NCBI GenBank assembly: GCA_016845145.1
Contig: JAERTE010000043.1
Location: 1 to 54,949 of the forward strand
Direction of reading: 5' to 3'
DNA from: Rhodospirillaceae bacterium
Lineage (GTDB): Bacteria > Pseudomonadota > Alphaproteobacteria > Rhodospirillales > Casp-alpha2
DNA: 54,949 nucleotides
Made by a program: the position numbers and the translations under genes. Below, piece after piece: positions 35,406-43,472 of this stretch. The notes below the pieces were generated by a model. That model was not told the DNA's origin and did no database searches. It worked only from the letters and a program-made list of their open reading frames with translations. The first letter of the stretch is position 1. Each line of letters starts with the position of its first letter.

Positions 35406-36767
35406 TCAAACCTTGGGCAGGTGAAGCCGCGCTGCGACGCCGCCGAGTGAAGATTCGGCCAAGTCCAAAACCCCGCCATAGAGCTGCGCAATATCGCGTA
35501 CAATTGGTAGACCAAGGCCGCTACCAGGCGTCGCCTCATCCAAGCGCTGTCCACGACCAAGGACTTTACGGCGGTTTTGCGGGGGAATTCCTGGTCCGTC
35601 ATCAGCAACTTCGATCAACAGGCTGTCACCATTGTCGGTGCCCCGCACGGTAATTCGTTGCCGGCCCCATTTGCAGGCATTTTCCATCAGGTTGCCGAGC
35701 ATCTCCTCAAGGTCCTGACGTTCGCCGCGAAAGGCGATATTTCCGGCAACGTCGACATTCATCTCAAAACGGCTGCTTGCATAAATTTGCATCAACGTGC
35801 GCTGCAACCCCTCAACCACAGGACGCACCGGCGTACGTGCGCCGATCACCTGCGCCGTGCCGGCAACTCGTGCCCGCGCAAGATGATGATTCACGCTTTC
35901 CGACATCAGCGAAACCTGTTCGCGAACGATATCTCCTTGCTCGCCGTCGATGTCCTCGCCGGCGTTCTTCAGGGCAGCAATTGGTGTTTTCAGAGCGTGC
36001 GCCAAATTGCCGACCTGGGTCCGGGTGCGATCGATCGATTGTTCATTGTGATTCAAGAGCGCGTTGAGTTCAGATGCCAGTGGTTCCAATTCAAGCGGCA
36101 AGCTGCCGCTCAAGCGGGCCGCGCGCCCGGCCCTGACTTCGGCCAGTGCGCGTTGAATGGAGCGCAACGGTCCCAAGCCGAAATGAACCTGAAAGGCGAC
36201 GGCAAACAAAAGACCGCATCCCAGCACCAACAAGCTGATCAGCAAGATACCATTGAATTCTTCGACAGCCGTTTCGATCGCCGATGTGGGGCCGGCCAGC
36301 AAAACCGTGGCCATTCGATCCGTACCTGGCAATGTCACGGTTTTGCTGACGACACGGATCTCGATATTCCCCGGGCCGACGACGCGGTACGCCGTAGTTT
36401 CACCTGACGTGGCATAGGCCGCTGGCGCTTCGGAAATCCGTCCCTTGCCAAGCGACCGAGATTGCTCGTGCCATATGCTGCCCGAAGAGATGCTCCAATA
36501 CCAACCGGAATGCAATTTGACATAGCGCGGGTCGACGGGATGGCGTTTCAGCGACGGGGTGCCGTCCGGAGCAAGTTGCGTCAGCGACAAAAGTTCCTCG
36601 ACGTGATCCAATTGGACGGCATCGAAGTTTTTGGTGACCGTGTTGCGAAACAACCCGGTCAGCAAAAGAAAAGTTACCGCCAGCGCGACGGCCAGCCACA
36701 ACATCGCACCCGCGATAAGGCGCACGCTGATAGAATTTTTCCGAAATGGGTTGAAGGTCATTGCCAT
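35406..36767 (-). CDS. Sensor histidine kinase (PhoQ-like)
   Basis: A 453-residue membrane kinase. Two transmembrane helices (about 17-39 and 172-195) bracket a periplasmic sensor domain of about 130 residues with WYWSISSGSIW. A HAMP-like linker precedes the H box LAHALKTPIAAL and the ATPase boxes NLMENACKWG, DDGPGIPP and GSGLGLPIV. The H-box wording and domain plan resemble PhoQ-type kinases. It overlaps the regulator's stop by 10 bp; a second ATG two codons in (36761) overlaps as ATGA and is equally possible. The signal is unknown; divalent cations would be the PhoQ analogy only. Confidence 0.88.
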   Translation of the reverse strand: MAMTFNPFRKNSISVRLIAGAMLWLAVALAVTFLLLTGLFRNTVTKNFDAVQLDHVEELLSLTQLAPDGTPSLKRHPVDPRYVKLHSGWYWSISSGSIWHEQSRSLGKGRISEAPAAYATSGETTAYRVVGPGNIEIRVVSKTVTLPGTDRMATVLLAGPTSAIETAVEEFNGILLISLLVLGCGLLFAVAFQVHFGLGPLRSIQRALAEVRAGRAARLSGSLPLELEPLASELNALLNHNEQSIDRTRTQVGNLAHALKTPIAALKNAGEDIDGEQGDIVREQVSLMSESVNHHLARARVAGTAQVIGARTPVRPVVEGLQRTLMQIYASSRFEMNVDVAGNIAFRGERQDLEEMLGNLMENACKWGRQRITVRGTDNGDSLLIEVADDGPGIPPQNRRKVLGRGQRLDEATPGSGLGLPIVRDIAQLYGGVLDLAESSLGGVAARLHLPKV

Positions 36768-37426
36768 TGGGTTTCCGAAAGTCGATATCCCTGACCTTTC
36801 AGGGTTTCGATCCGTCGGGTGCCGAGTTTGCGGCGCAAACGCGATATGAAGACCTCGATTGTGTTGGAGTCCGGGTCGTCGTGTTGCGCGTATATGTGAT
36901 CAATCAACTCCGAGCGCGACACGATACTTCCGGCATGATGCATCATGTAGGACAGCACCCGATATTCCTGGGATGTTAATGTGACTAGGGCGCCGTTCTG
37001 GATGACCTTGCCCGAGCGTGGATCAAGTTCGATATCCCCGCATTCAAGAGTTGCCTCCGCATGCCCTGAAGCGCGGCGGATCAAGGCCCGAATACGGGCC
37101 AATACCTCCTCAATGTGAAACGGTTTTGTGACATAATCATCGGCGCCGGCATCGAAGCCGGCAACTTTCTCCGACCAGGTTCCGCGAGCTGTCAGAATCA
37201 ACACGGGCATGCGGCAATGGGCTTCACGCCAGCGCGCCAGCACATCGATTCCATTCAGTTTTGGCAAGCCCAAGTCCAGAACGGCGGCATCATAAGTTTC
37301 GGTCATGCCCATGAATTCACCGGTCTCACCGTTGTCGGCGAGATCGACGGAATACCCGGCATCATTCAGCGAGCCCGACAATTGTCGGCCGAGTACGCGG
37401 TCATCTTCGACAACGAGAACACGCAT
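36758..37426 (-). CDS. OmpR/PhoP-family response regulator
   Basis: A 222-residue two-domain regulator. The receiver has the acidic pair VVEDD, phosphoacceptor Asp in AVLDLGLPKLNG, the conserved Thr in ILTARG, and Lys in VTKPF. The C-terminal winged helix includes LTSQEYRVLSYMM and NTIEVFISRLRRKLG. ATG 37426 is preferred, at MRVLVVEDD, over an upstream in-frame ATG. It is co-transcribed with the kinase and divergent from the cytochrome c gene across 249 bp that carry two dyads. It may control that cytochrome locus. Confidence 0.9.
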   Translation of the reverse strand: MRVLVVEDDRVLGRQLSGSLNDAGYSVDLADNGETGEFMGMTETYDAAVLDLGLPKLNGIDVLARWREAHCRMPVLILTARGTWSEKVAGFDAGADDYVTKPFHIEEVLARIRALIRRASGHAEATLECGDIELDPRSGKVIQNGALVTLTSQEYRVLSYMMHHAGSIVSRSELIDHIYAQHDDPDSNTIEVFISRLRRKLGTRRIETLKGQGYRLSETQWQ

Positions 37427-37520
37427 TCCTCTATCCCCGCCTTCCCGTCGCATAAACATGCGACCTGATTGTCCTTCGTATCGTGTGAAGTATTACTGAT
37501 TTTCCCTGAGCCAACCTTGT

Positions 37521-37570
37521 TCCAGATCAAATCTGGAGATGTTTTCGGTTTCACCTCCGTGCCGGTGAAA
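37521..37570. promoter_or_regulatory. Two dyads in the regulator/cytochrome divergent region
   Basis: TCCAGAT-CAA-ATCTGGA (37521-37537) is a perfect 7-3-7 palindrome. TTTCACC (37549-37555) and GGTGAAA (37564-37570) form a second dyad with an 8-base spacer. Both lie between the divergent response regulator and cytochrome genes and are good operator candidates. Confidence 0.5.
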
Positions 37571-37675
37571 TCCTGTTCAGCTTGGGTTCATGTTGAAAAA
37601 GTTACGATCCGAAGACGGATTTGGGATGAAACGCCCAAAACGAGCTGTTTGGGTGTCAGTACAGGAGGATCGAGC

Positions 37676-38398
37676 ATGCAAAATCATTTGAAAAGATTTC
37701 AGAGCGTCGCATTGGCCGCGGTATTGGGTATCGCAGTTGGCTTCGCGGCGACAAGCGAGGCTTTTGCCGATGAAGGCACCATCGCCTTGGGAGGCAAGCT
37801 CTATGACAAGTGGTTCAAGGTGATCAAGGCACCGAAGCCGAAGGACACCCACATGTCGTGGCCGAAATCGAACACCAAGAAAAAGGGCAATGCCACGCAT
37901 CGCTGTAAGTCCTGCCATGGCTGGGATTACATGGGCAAGGACGGCGCCTATTCATCGGGGTCGTACAAAACCGGCATTCCTGGTGTGCGCAAACATGCCG
38001 GCGGCGACGCGGCGGCTGTCGTGGCGGTATTGAAAGATGCCACGCATGGGTACAGCGGTAAAATGGACGACGCCTCAATGGCGGCGATTGCCATGTTCGT
38101 CACCAAGGGTCAGGTCGATATGGACAAATATATCGATCGCAAATCCAAAAAGGCCATGGGTGACACCGCCAAAGGCAAGGACTACTACAATACGCTCTGC
38201 ATCGCCTGCCACGGTGCTGATGGTATGCTGCCGAAAGACATGCCGCCGTTGGGTGCGCTCTCCAACAAGAACCCGTGGGAAATCATGCACAAGGTGCTGA
38301 ACGGCCAACCGGGTGAAGGCATGCCGGGCCTGCGCGCACTGCCGATTCAAGTGACGGCGGATGTGGGCGCCTATCTGCAGACCTTGCCGAAGAAATAG
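37676..38398 (+). CDS. Periplasmic diheme cytochrome c
   Basis: A 240-residue exported protein with a Sec signal peptide (about residues 1-32, cleaving near EAFADEG). Two c-type heme motifs are present: CKSCH at 77-81 and CIACH at 175-179. The first domain has a GWDYMGKDGAYSSGS segment after the heme; Met residues that could be axial ligands are near the C-terminus (GEGMPGLR). It is probably a soluble periplasmic electron carrier or a small oxidoreductase. A strong AGGAGG precedes ATG 37676. A rho-independent terminator follows, then the tetraheme gene. Confidence 0.88.
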   Translation: MQNHLKRFQSVALAAVLGIAVGFAATSEAFADEGTIALGGKLYDKWFKVIKAPKPKDTHMSWPKSNTKKKGNATHRCKSCHGWDYMGKDGAYSSGSYKTGIPGVRKHAGGDAAAVVAVLKDATHGYSGKMDDASMAAIAMFVTKGQVDMDKYIDRKSKKAMGDTAKGKDYYNTLCIACHGADGMLPKDMPPLGALSNKNPWEIMHKVLNGQPGEGMPGLRALPIQVTADVGAYLQTLPKK

Positions 38399-38414
38399 TT
38401 AGGTAAAACCGATC

Positions 38415-38450
38415 AACCCCTCGCCAGTTGGCTGGCGAGGGGTTTGTTTT
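38415..38450 (+). terminator. Rho-independent terminator after the diheme cytochrome gene
   Basis: A perfect 13 bp stem, left arm 38415-38427 and right arm 38432-38444, with a TTGG loop, is followed by a T-rich run to 38450. It stands 17 bp after the cytochrome stop and 25 bp before the NapC-like gene, so it may lower rather than abolish downstream expression. Confidence 0.9.
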
Positions 38451-38475
38451 GCCCGCATGAACTTAGGCAAGAGAA

Positions 38476-39051
38476 ATGATTAAGCGATTTTGGACTTGGT
38501 TATTCATGCCAAGCCGGCGTTACGGCTGGGGTGTGTTTTTTATCGTAGGCGGAGTCGCGGGAATCATTTTCTGGGGCGGCTTCAACACTTTCATGGAATA
38601 CACCAACACCATGAAGTTCTGCATCTCATGCCATGAGATGCGCGACACCGTCTATGAGGAATACAAGAAATCCGCACATTTCAAGAATCCGTCCGGCGTC
38701 CGCGCCATTTGCTCCGATTGCCACGTACCGAAGCCCTGGACCGCCAAACTGGTGCGTAAGATCAAGGCGTCGAACGAGCTTTACCACAAGCTGCTGGGTA
38801 CCATCGATACGCCGGAAAAATTCGAGGCCAAGCGGTTGCAGTTGGCGGAAAACGTTTGGGCCGAGATGAAACTCAACAATTCGCGCGAATGCCGCAATTG
38901 CCACGCTTACGATGCCATGCATTTCGACAAACAAGGTCGCCGCGCCGCCGAAAAGATGCGCGAAGCCGTGAAGGAAGAAAAAACCTGCATCGAATGTCAT
39001 AAATTTGTCGCGCACGCCAAGCCCGAAGATTACGAAGACGACGATCGTTGA
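38476..39051 (+). CDS. NapC/NirT-family tetraheme quinol dehydrogenase
   Basis: A 191-residue membrane-anchored cytochrome. One N-terminal transmembrane helix (about 16-38) is followed by four heme motifs: CISCH (49-53), CSDCH, CRNCH and CIECH. The size and spacing are typical of NapC/NirT/NrfH, which take electrons from the quinol pool and hand them to periplasmic reductases or cytochromes. No nitrate, nitrite or TMAO reductase gene is in the window, so the partner could be the diheme cytochrome upstream. The gene lies beyond a terminator and has a modest AGAG ribosome site. Confidence 0.92.
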   Translation: MIKRFWTWLFMPSRRYGWGVFFIVGGVAGIIFWGGFNTFMEYTNTMKFCISCHEMRDTVYEEYKKSAHFKNPSGVRAICSDCHVPKPWTAKLVRKIKASNELYHKLLGTIDTPEKFEAKRLQLAENVWAEMKLNNSRECRNCHAYDAMHFDKQGRRAAEKMREAVKEEKTCIECHKFVAHAKPEDYEDDDR

Positions 39052-39144
39052 TCCGGCACTGAAAAACCGACTCCCGAAACCGGACGTCATCTGATTGAAT
39101 GGCGATGTTGATTCGTTTGAGCGGCAATAGGGAGTTTTTCGAAG

Positions 39145-40749
39145 ATGGTGGGAACAGTCGATGCGGTGGAGCTGAAAGCCGAGGTTCATGCGTGTGTCGG
39201 CGGCATCGGCGAGGTGGCGTTTTTGGATATACGCGAGCACGGCCAATACGGTGACGGGCATCCGTTTTTTGCCGTTTCCTGCCCTTATAGCGTTCTCGAG
39301 AAACAAGTGCGCGTGCTGGTGCCGCGCCGTACCGCACCGGTGGTCGTGTTTGATGACGACGATGGCGTGGCGGACCGCGCTGCGGCGGCGCTGGAACGTA
39401 TTGGCTATACGAACGTTCGTGTTCTGGTCGGTGGCGCGCCAGGGTGGGCCGCGGCGGGGTATACGCTCTACCAAGGCGTCAACTTGCCGTCGAAAACATT
39501 CGGGGAGTTGGTTGAGCACGCCTGTCACACGCCGTCGATCACCGCAGAAGATCTGCACGGCATGCAGACACGCGGCGACAACATCATCTTGCTCGATGGC
39601 CGTACGCCGGAAGAGTACGCCAACTTCAATGTTCCAGGCGGTATTTCGTGCCCCAATGCGGAATTGCCGCTTCGGTTCGATGATTTGGTGTCAGATCCCG
39701 ATACCACGGTGGTGATCAATTGTGCCGGGCGCACGCGCTCCATTATCGGTGCGCAGACCCTGATCGACTTCGGTGTTTCGCAAAAAGTGGTGGCGCTGGA
39801 GAACGGCACCCAGGGTTGGGCGCTGATTGATCTCGAATTGGAACGAGGCGCCGATCGCTTCGCGCCGGAACATATCTCGGCAGCGGCATTCGATGCGGCC
39901 AAGGCACGTGCAGCCGACCTGGCCACCAGAGACGAATTGTCCTTTGTGGATGCCGATACTGTGGCGGCTTGGCGTGACGACAATACGCGCACCACCTACC
40001 TGATCGACGTGCGCTCTCGGCCTGAGTTCGAGGCCGGGCATTTGGAAGGTGCGCACCATGCGCCGGGCGGCCAACTTGTGCAGGCAACAGACCTGTCGGT
40101 CGGTGTCATGGGGGGGCGCATTGTGGTCTGTGACGATACCGAAGTGCGTGCCGTTATGGCCGCGCATTGGCTGCAACTTATGGGCCGCGATGTGCATGTG
40201 CTGCGGGGCGGTGTCGGCGCAGCAGCGACACATACAGATGCCGCCGTCGATGGCGTGAGCGATGAAATTGCTCCACACCTAACCGAAACCGATGTCAATG
40301 ACATGCGTGCGGGCATGGCGGATGGCACCATGGTGGTTATCGATATTCGCTCAAGCCAATCGTATCGCGATGGTCATGTGCCGGGTGCTCATTGGGCGCT
40401 TCGCCCGCAATTGCCGGGTTTCGCCAGCCACTTGGATGGCAAACACGCGGTGTTGATCGCAGAAGCGGGAGACGGTGCGCGATTGGCGGCGTTGGACGCA
40501 TTGGATTTGGGGGCGGCAGGTGTCACCATTTTGGGTGGCGGCATGGCGGCTTGGGTGGCGGCAGGCCACGCGATCGAGCGCTCACCCGACGTGCCGGCGG
40601 ACGCCAACCGCAAGGACTATCTGTTCTTCACCGGCCAGCGCCACATGGGCAACAAGGAGCACATGCGCCAGTATTTGGAATGGGAGATCGGCTTGGTCGG
40701 GCAACTGGATACCGACGAGCGCGCAGCGTTCAGATTGCCGGACGCCTGA
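39145..40749 (+). CDS. Four-domain rhodanese-like protein
   Basis: A 534-residue protein made of four tandem rhodanese-like domains (about 1-115, 130-240, 260-365 and 385-480) and a C-terminal tail containing DYLFFTGQRHMGN. The active-site loop of domain 2 has C193 (NCAGRTRS) and domain 3 has C329 (CDDTEVR). Domains 1 and 4 have non-Cys residues at that place (DDDDG, EAGDG). It may transfer sulfane sulfur or cyanide-accepting sulfur, with two catalytic and two structural domains. It is cytoplasmic, with no signal peptide. The next gene overlaps its stop by one base. Confidence 0.87.
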   Translation: MVGTVDAVELKAEVHACVGGIGEVAFLDIREHGQYGDGHPFFAVSCPYSVLEKQVRVLVPRRTAPVVVFDDDDGVADRAAAALERIGYTNVRVLVGGAPGWAAAGYTLYQGVNLPSKTFGELVEHACHTPSITAEDLHGMQTRGDNIILLDGRTPEEYANFNVPGGISCPNAELPLRFDDLVSDPDTTVVINCAGRTRSIIGAQTLIDFGVSQKVVALENGTQGWALIDLELERGADRFAPEHISAAAFDAAKARAADLATRDELSFVDADTVAAWRDDNTRTTYLIDVRSRPEFEAGHLEGAHHAPGGQLVQATDLSVGVMGGRIVVCDDTEVRAVMAAHWLQLMGRDVHVLRGGVGAAATHTDAAVDGVSDEIAPHLTETDVNDMRAGMADGTMVVIDIRSSQSYRDGHVPGAHWALRPQLPGFASHLDGKHAVLIAEAGDGARLAALDALDLGAAGVTILGGGMAAWVAAGHAIERSPDVPADANRKDYLFFTGQRHMGNKEHMRQYLEWEIGLVGQLDTDERAAFRLPDA

Positions 40750-41648
40750 TGTCCAAACAACCACTTGGACGACCACCTGAACTTCGTCGTACCTGGTTGT
40801 TTGTCGGCGGTGCCGATGACAACGAACTAGCGGCCGCAGCCTCAAGCCATGCAGACGTGATCGCGCTGGAATTGGAAGATTTTACGCCCCCGGCTGCAAG
40901 GGCAGAGGCGCGCGCAATGGCGCCGCAACTGTTCAATGAATGGCGGGCTGCGGGCAAGGTCGCTGCGGTGCGCATCAATCCACTTGAATCGGACGACGGT
41001 CTTCCGGATTTGAGCGCCGTGATGCAAGGCCGGCCCGATGTGGTCATGTTGCCTAAAGTGGCTGAGCCGCATCAGGTCGAGCGCCTGGATGCGCGGGTCT
41101 CGCACCTGGAGCATGACTTGGGTTTCGAGCCCGGCAGCACTGAACTGGTGCCCAATATCGAGTTGGCGCGCGGCCTCATGCAAACCTACGATATCTGCCT
41201 CTCGAGCCCGCGAGTCACGGCATGCTTGGTGGCCAGTGAAGACATGGCCGCCGATCTGGGCGCGGAACGCGGACCGGATGGTATTGAGCTTAATTACGTG
41301 CGTGAGCGGTTTTTGCTGGAATGCGTGGCAGCCGGGACGGTGGCCATCGACTGCCCCTATACCTGGACGGACAAAGACGGCGTCGAACATGAGACCCGTC
41401 ACGCACGCCGGCTTGGCTACAAAGCAAAAAGCTTGGTGAATACAACCCATGTCGACATCATCAACAGTGTGCTGACGCCGACTGTCGATGAAGTGACAAA
41501 GGCCGAAAAGGTTGTGGCCGCTTTCGAAGCTGCCCAAGCCGTCGGCGAGGGGCGGGCGGAACTGGATGGCTCCTTGGTGGAGTGGCCGATTTATTTAAAT
41601 GCGAAACGATTATTGGAACGCGCGGGGGCGCTGGCAAATTATGAATAG
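40749..41648 (+). CDS. HpcH/HpaI (CitE-like) aldolase/lyase
   Basis: A 299-residue CitE-superfamily barrel related to citryl-CoA, malyl-CoA and methylmalyl-CoA lyases. Family features are the LELED region (usual LDLED), the metal-binding Glu in LVPNIELARG, the Asp in ASEDMAADLG, and the C-terminal AGTVAIDCPYTW. Methylmalyl-CoA lyase is part of the ethylmalonyl-CoA pathway, but this gene is 26 kb from ecm and its motifs diverge, so I assign only the family. ATG 40749 overlaps the rhodanese stop (TGATG); the open frame upstream is a shadow of the rhodanese gene. Confidence 0.8.
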   Translation: MSKQPLGRPPELRRTWLFVGGADDNELAAAASSHADVIALELEDFTPPAARAEARAMAPQLFNEWRAAGKVAAVRINPLESDDGLPDLSAVMQGRPDVVMLPKVAEPHQVERLDARVSHLEHDLGFEPGSTELVPNIELARGLMQTYDICLSSPRVTACLVASEDMAADLGAERGPDGIELNYVRERFLLECVAAGTVAIDCPYTWTDKDGVEHETRHARRLGYKAKSLVNTTHVDIINSVLTPTVDEVTKAEKVVAAFEAAQAVGEGRAELDGSLVEWPIYLNAKRLLERAGALANYE

Positions 41649-42822
41649 GGCAGACATCGTTATCATCGGGGGCGCCATCACCGGCAGTGCGGCAGCGTAT
41701 TTTTTAGCGCGTGACGGGCGGGCGGGCCGTGTGGTGGTGATCGAGGCCGACTCGACCTATGAGCGCGCCACTACGCCGCAAGCGGCGGGCGGGATTCGGC
41801 AATTGTTCAGCCGGACCGAAAACATCGCCATGTCGCAATTCGGCTTGCCGTTTTACCAATCATTCGACGAGGACATGGCGGTTGACGGTGAGACCCCCGG
41901 CGTGAATTTCCGGTTCAAGGGCTATCTGTTCGTCGCCACCAGTGACAGCGAAGCGGAGCTTATGCGTGCCAATGCAGACGTGCAAACGGCGGCAGGTGCG
42001 AACGTGGAACTGATGGATGGTGCTGCCATGCAAGAACGGTTTCCGTCCATGAGTGCCGATGACGTGACGTTGGCGTGCTACTCCGGCGACGATGGCTGGA
42101 TTGAGCAAACGGCAGCGCTTTGGGGGTTCTGCAAGAAGGCCGTGTCGCTGGGTGCAGAGTACGTGCAAGGCCGGGTGGTTTCCATGGACGTCGACGGCCC
42201 GGCGGTACGCCGGTTGCATTTGGAATCAGGTGATATCTGGGAGGCGGATGTGGTGATCAATGCCGGTGGTCCTTGGGCTGGGGAAGTGGCGGCGATGGCT
42301 GGTGTCGACGTGCCGGTAGCGCCCATGTCGCGAGCCGCCTATTTCTGGCGCTGTGCGGAGCCCGTGGAAGACCTGCCGCTGATCAAGGATGATCATAAGT
42401 TATTCATTCGAGCGGAAGGTGATGGTTTCATCGGCGGCGCGCCGACCTTTGACATCAAACCCGGCTTCAATTGGGATTTCGATCGCGGTTACTTCGCCGA
42501 CTACTTCGAAACCACCGTATGGCCGTTGTTGGCGCAACGTGTGCCAAAATTTGAACGCATCAAACTGGAACGCACATGGGGCGGCCACTACAGTGAAAAC
42601 TTGTTCGATGCCAACATGATCATTGGGCGCATATCCAAGAGCATCGAGAATCTCTATATGGCAGCTGGCTTCTCAGGGCATGGCATCATGCATGCACCGG
42701 CGGTGGGGCGTGCGCTCACCGAATTGATCCTGGACGGCGGCTATCAGAGCATCGATCTGACGCGGCTTGGCATGCAGCGGGTTTGGGACGATACACCTTA
42801 TCCGGAAATTGGTATAAAATGA
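41641..42822 (+). CDS. FAD-dependent oxidoreductase (sarcosine/glycine-oxidase-like)
   Basis: A 393-residue DAO-family flavoprotein. It begins with ADIVIIGGAITGSAAAYFL (FAD-binding motif), then TTPQAAGGIRQLFS, VINAGGPWAG, and the C-terminal AAGFSGHGIMHAPAVGRALTELI. Members include sarcosine, dimethylglycine and glycine oxidases. The substrate is unknown. ATG 41641 overlaps the lyase stop by 8 bp, so the pair is translationally coupled; an earlier in-frame ATG at 41599 lies within the lyase gene and lacks support. The next gene begins 3 bp after its stop. Confidence 0.85.
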   Translation: MNRADIVIIGGAITGSAAAYFLARDGRAGRVVVIEADSTYERATTPQAAGGIRQLFSRTENIAMSQFGLPFYQSFDEDMAVDGETPGVNFRFKGYLFVATSDSEAELMRANADVQTAAGANVELMDGAAMQERFPSMSADDVTLACYSGDDGWIEQTAALWGFCKKAVSLGAEYVQGRVVSMDVDGPAVRRLHLESGDIWEADVVINAGGPWAGEVAAMAGVDVPVAPMSRAAYFWRCAEPVEDLPLIKDDHKLFIRAEGDGFIGGAPTFDIKPGFNWDFDRGYFADYFETTVWPLLAQRVPKFERIKLERTWGGHYSENLFDANMIIGRISKSIENLYMAAGFSGHGIMHAPAVGRALTELILDGGYQSIDLTRLGMQRVWDDTPYPEIGIK

Positions 42823-42825
42823 TGC

Positions 42826-43467
42826 ATGGCCAAAGACGACGCCAAAGTTCGGGTTTTATTCGTCGATGATGACGAGGCGGTGCTGCGGAAGCTGCGCGAG
42901 CAGTTGATGGCGCTGCATTTGGATTGGGACATGATGTTCGTCACAGGCGGCGGCAATGCGCTCCGCCAGTTGGAAAAGGCGCCCTTCGACGTCATTGTCT
43001 CCGACGTCAACAACCGCCATATGCCGGGTGAAGAATTGATGGCGCAGGTGCATGCGCGATTTCCAGACGTGGTGCGCATTGTTCTGTCATCTGAGGTCGG
43101 GCGCAGCCATCTCCACCGATTGGCGGATTCCGACCACTTCTATTTGGCCAAACCCGTCCGCCGCCAGGTGCTTGTGGCCGCCGTCGAAGAAGCCCACGAA
43201 TTGCATCAAGCCCTGGTCAAGGGCAAGACGGCGCTGGAGTTGGAAGACATCCAAGATATCCTGGTGGAATTTTTCATCACCCAGATTCGCCATCAGAAAT
43301 TGCGGCTTGATGAAATCCCGGTGCGCATTCGCCCGTTGCTGCCGGAACATATTCTCGACGCCATCGCGCCGCACTACGATCAATCGTCAAGTGCAGGCGC
43401 CGGAGCGGAACCCGACCGCGACATGGCCGCGCACGATGATTGGTTGGACATCACCGACGCGGAGTAG
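42826..43467 (+). CDS. Receiver-domain protein with unusual phosphorylation loop
   Basis: A 213-residue response regulator with a receiver (about 8-125) and a helical C-terminal part (about 130-185) with no recognised output domain. The acidic pair (FVDDDE), phosphoacceptor Asp (VSDVNNRHMPG) and Lys (LAKPVRR) are present. There are six residues from the Asp to the conserved Met-Pro-Gly, instead of the usual three, so an insertion sits beside the active site. No kinase is adjacent; partners could be elsewhere. It follows the FAD oxidoreductase by 3 bp and ends 5 bp from the convergent purC. Confidence 0.82.
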   Translation: MAKDDAKVRVLFVDDDEAVLRKLREQLMALHLDWDMMFVTGGGNALRQLEKAPFDVIVSDVNNRHMPGEELMAQVHARFPDVVRIVLSSEVGRSHLHRLADSDHFYLAKPVRRQVLVAAVEEAHELHQALVKGKTALELEDIQDILVEFFITQIRHQKLRLDEIPVRIRPLLPEHILDAIAPHYDQSSSAGAGAEPDRDMAAHDDWLDITDAE

Positions 43468-43472
43468 GTGAC

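Noticed and set aside
40392..40748. N-terminal extension of the CitE-like lyase
   Set aside because: It is a shifted-frame shadow of the rhodanese gene; the lyase fold begins right after ATG 40749.
40749..41648. Assigning the lyase as methylmalyl-CoA lyase (mcl1) of the ethylmalonyl-CoA pathway
   Set aside because: It belongs to the right superfamily, but motifs differ (ELED for DLED) and it sits with rhodanese and oxidoreductase genes 26 kb from ecm. Family level is all the sequence supports.
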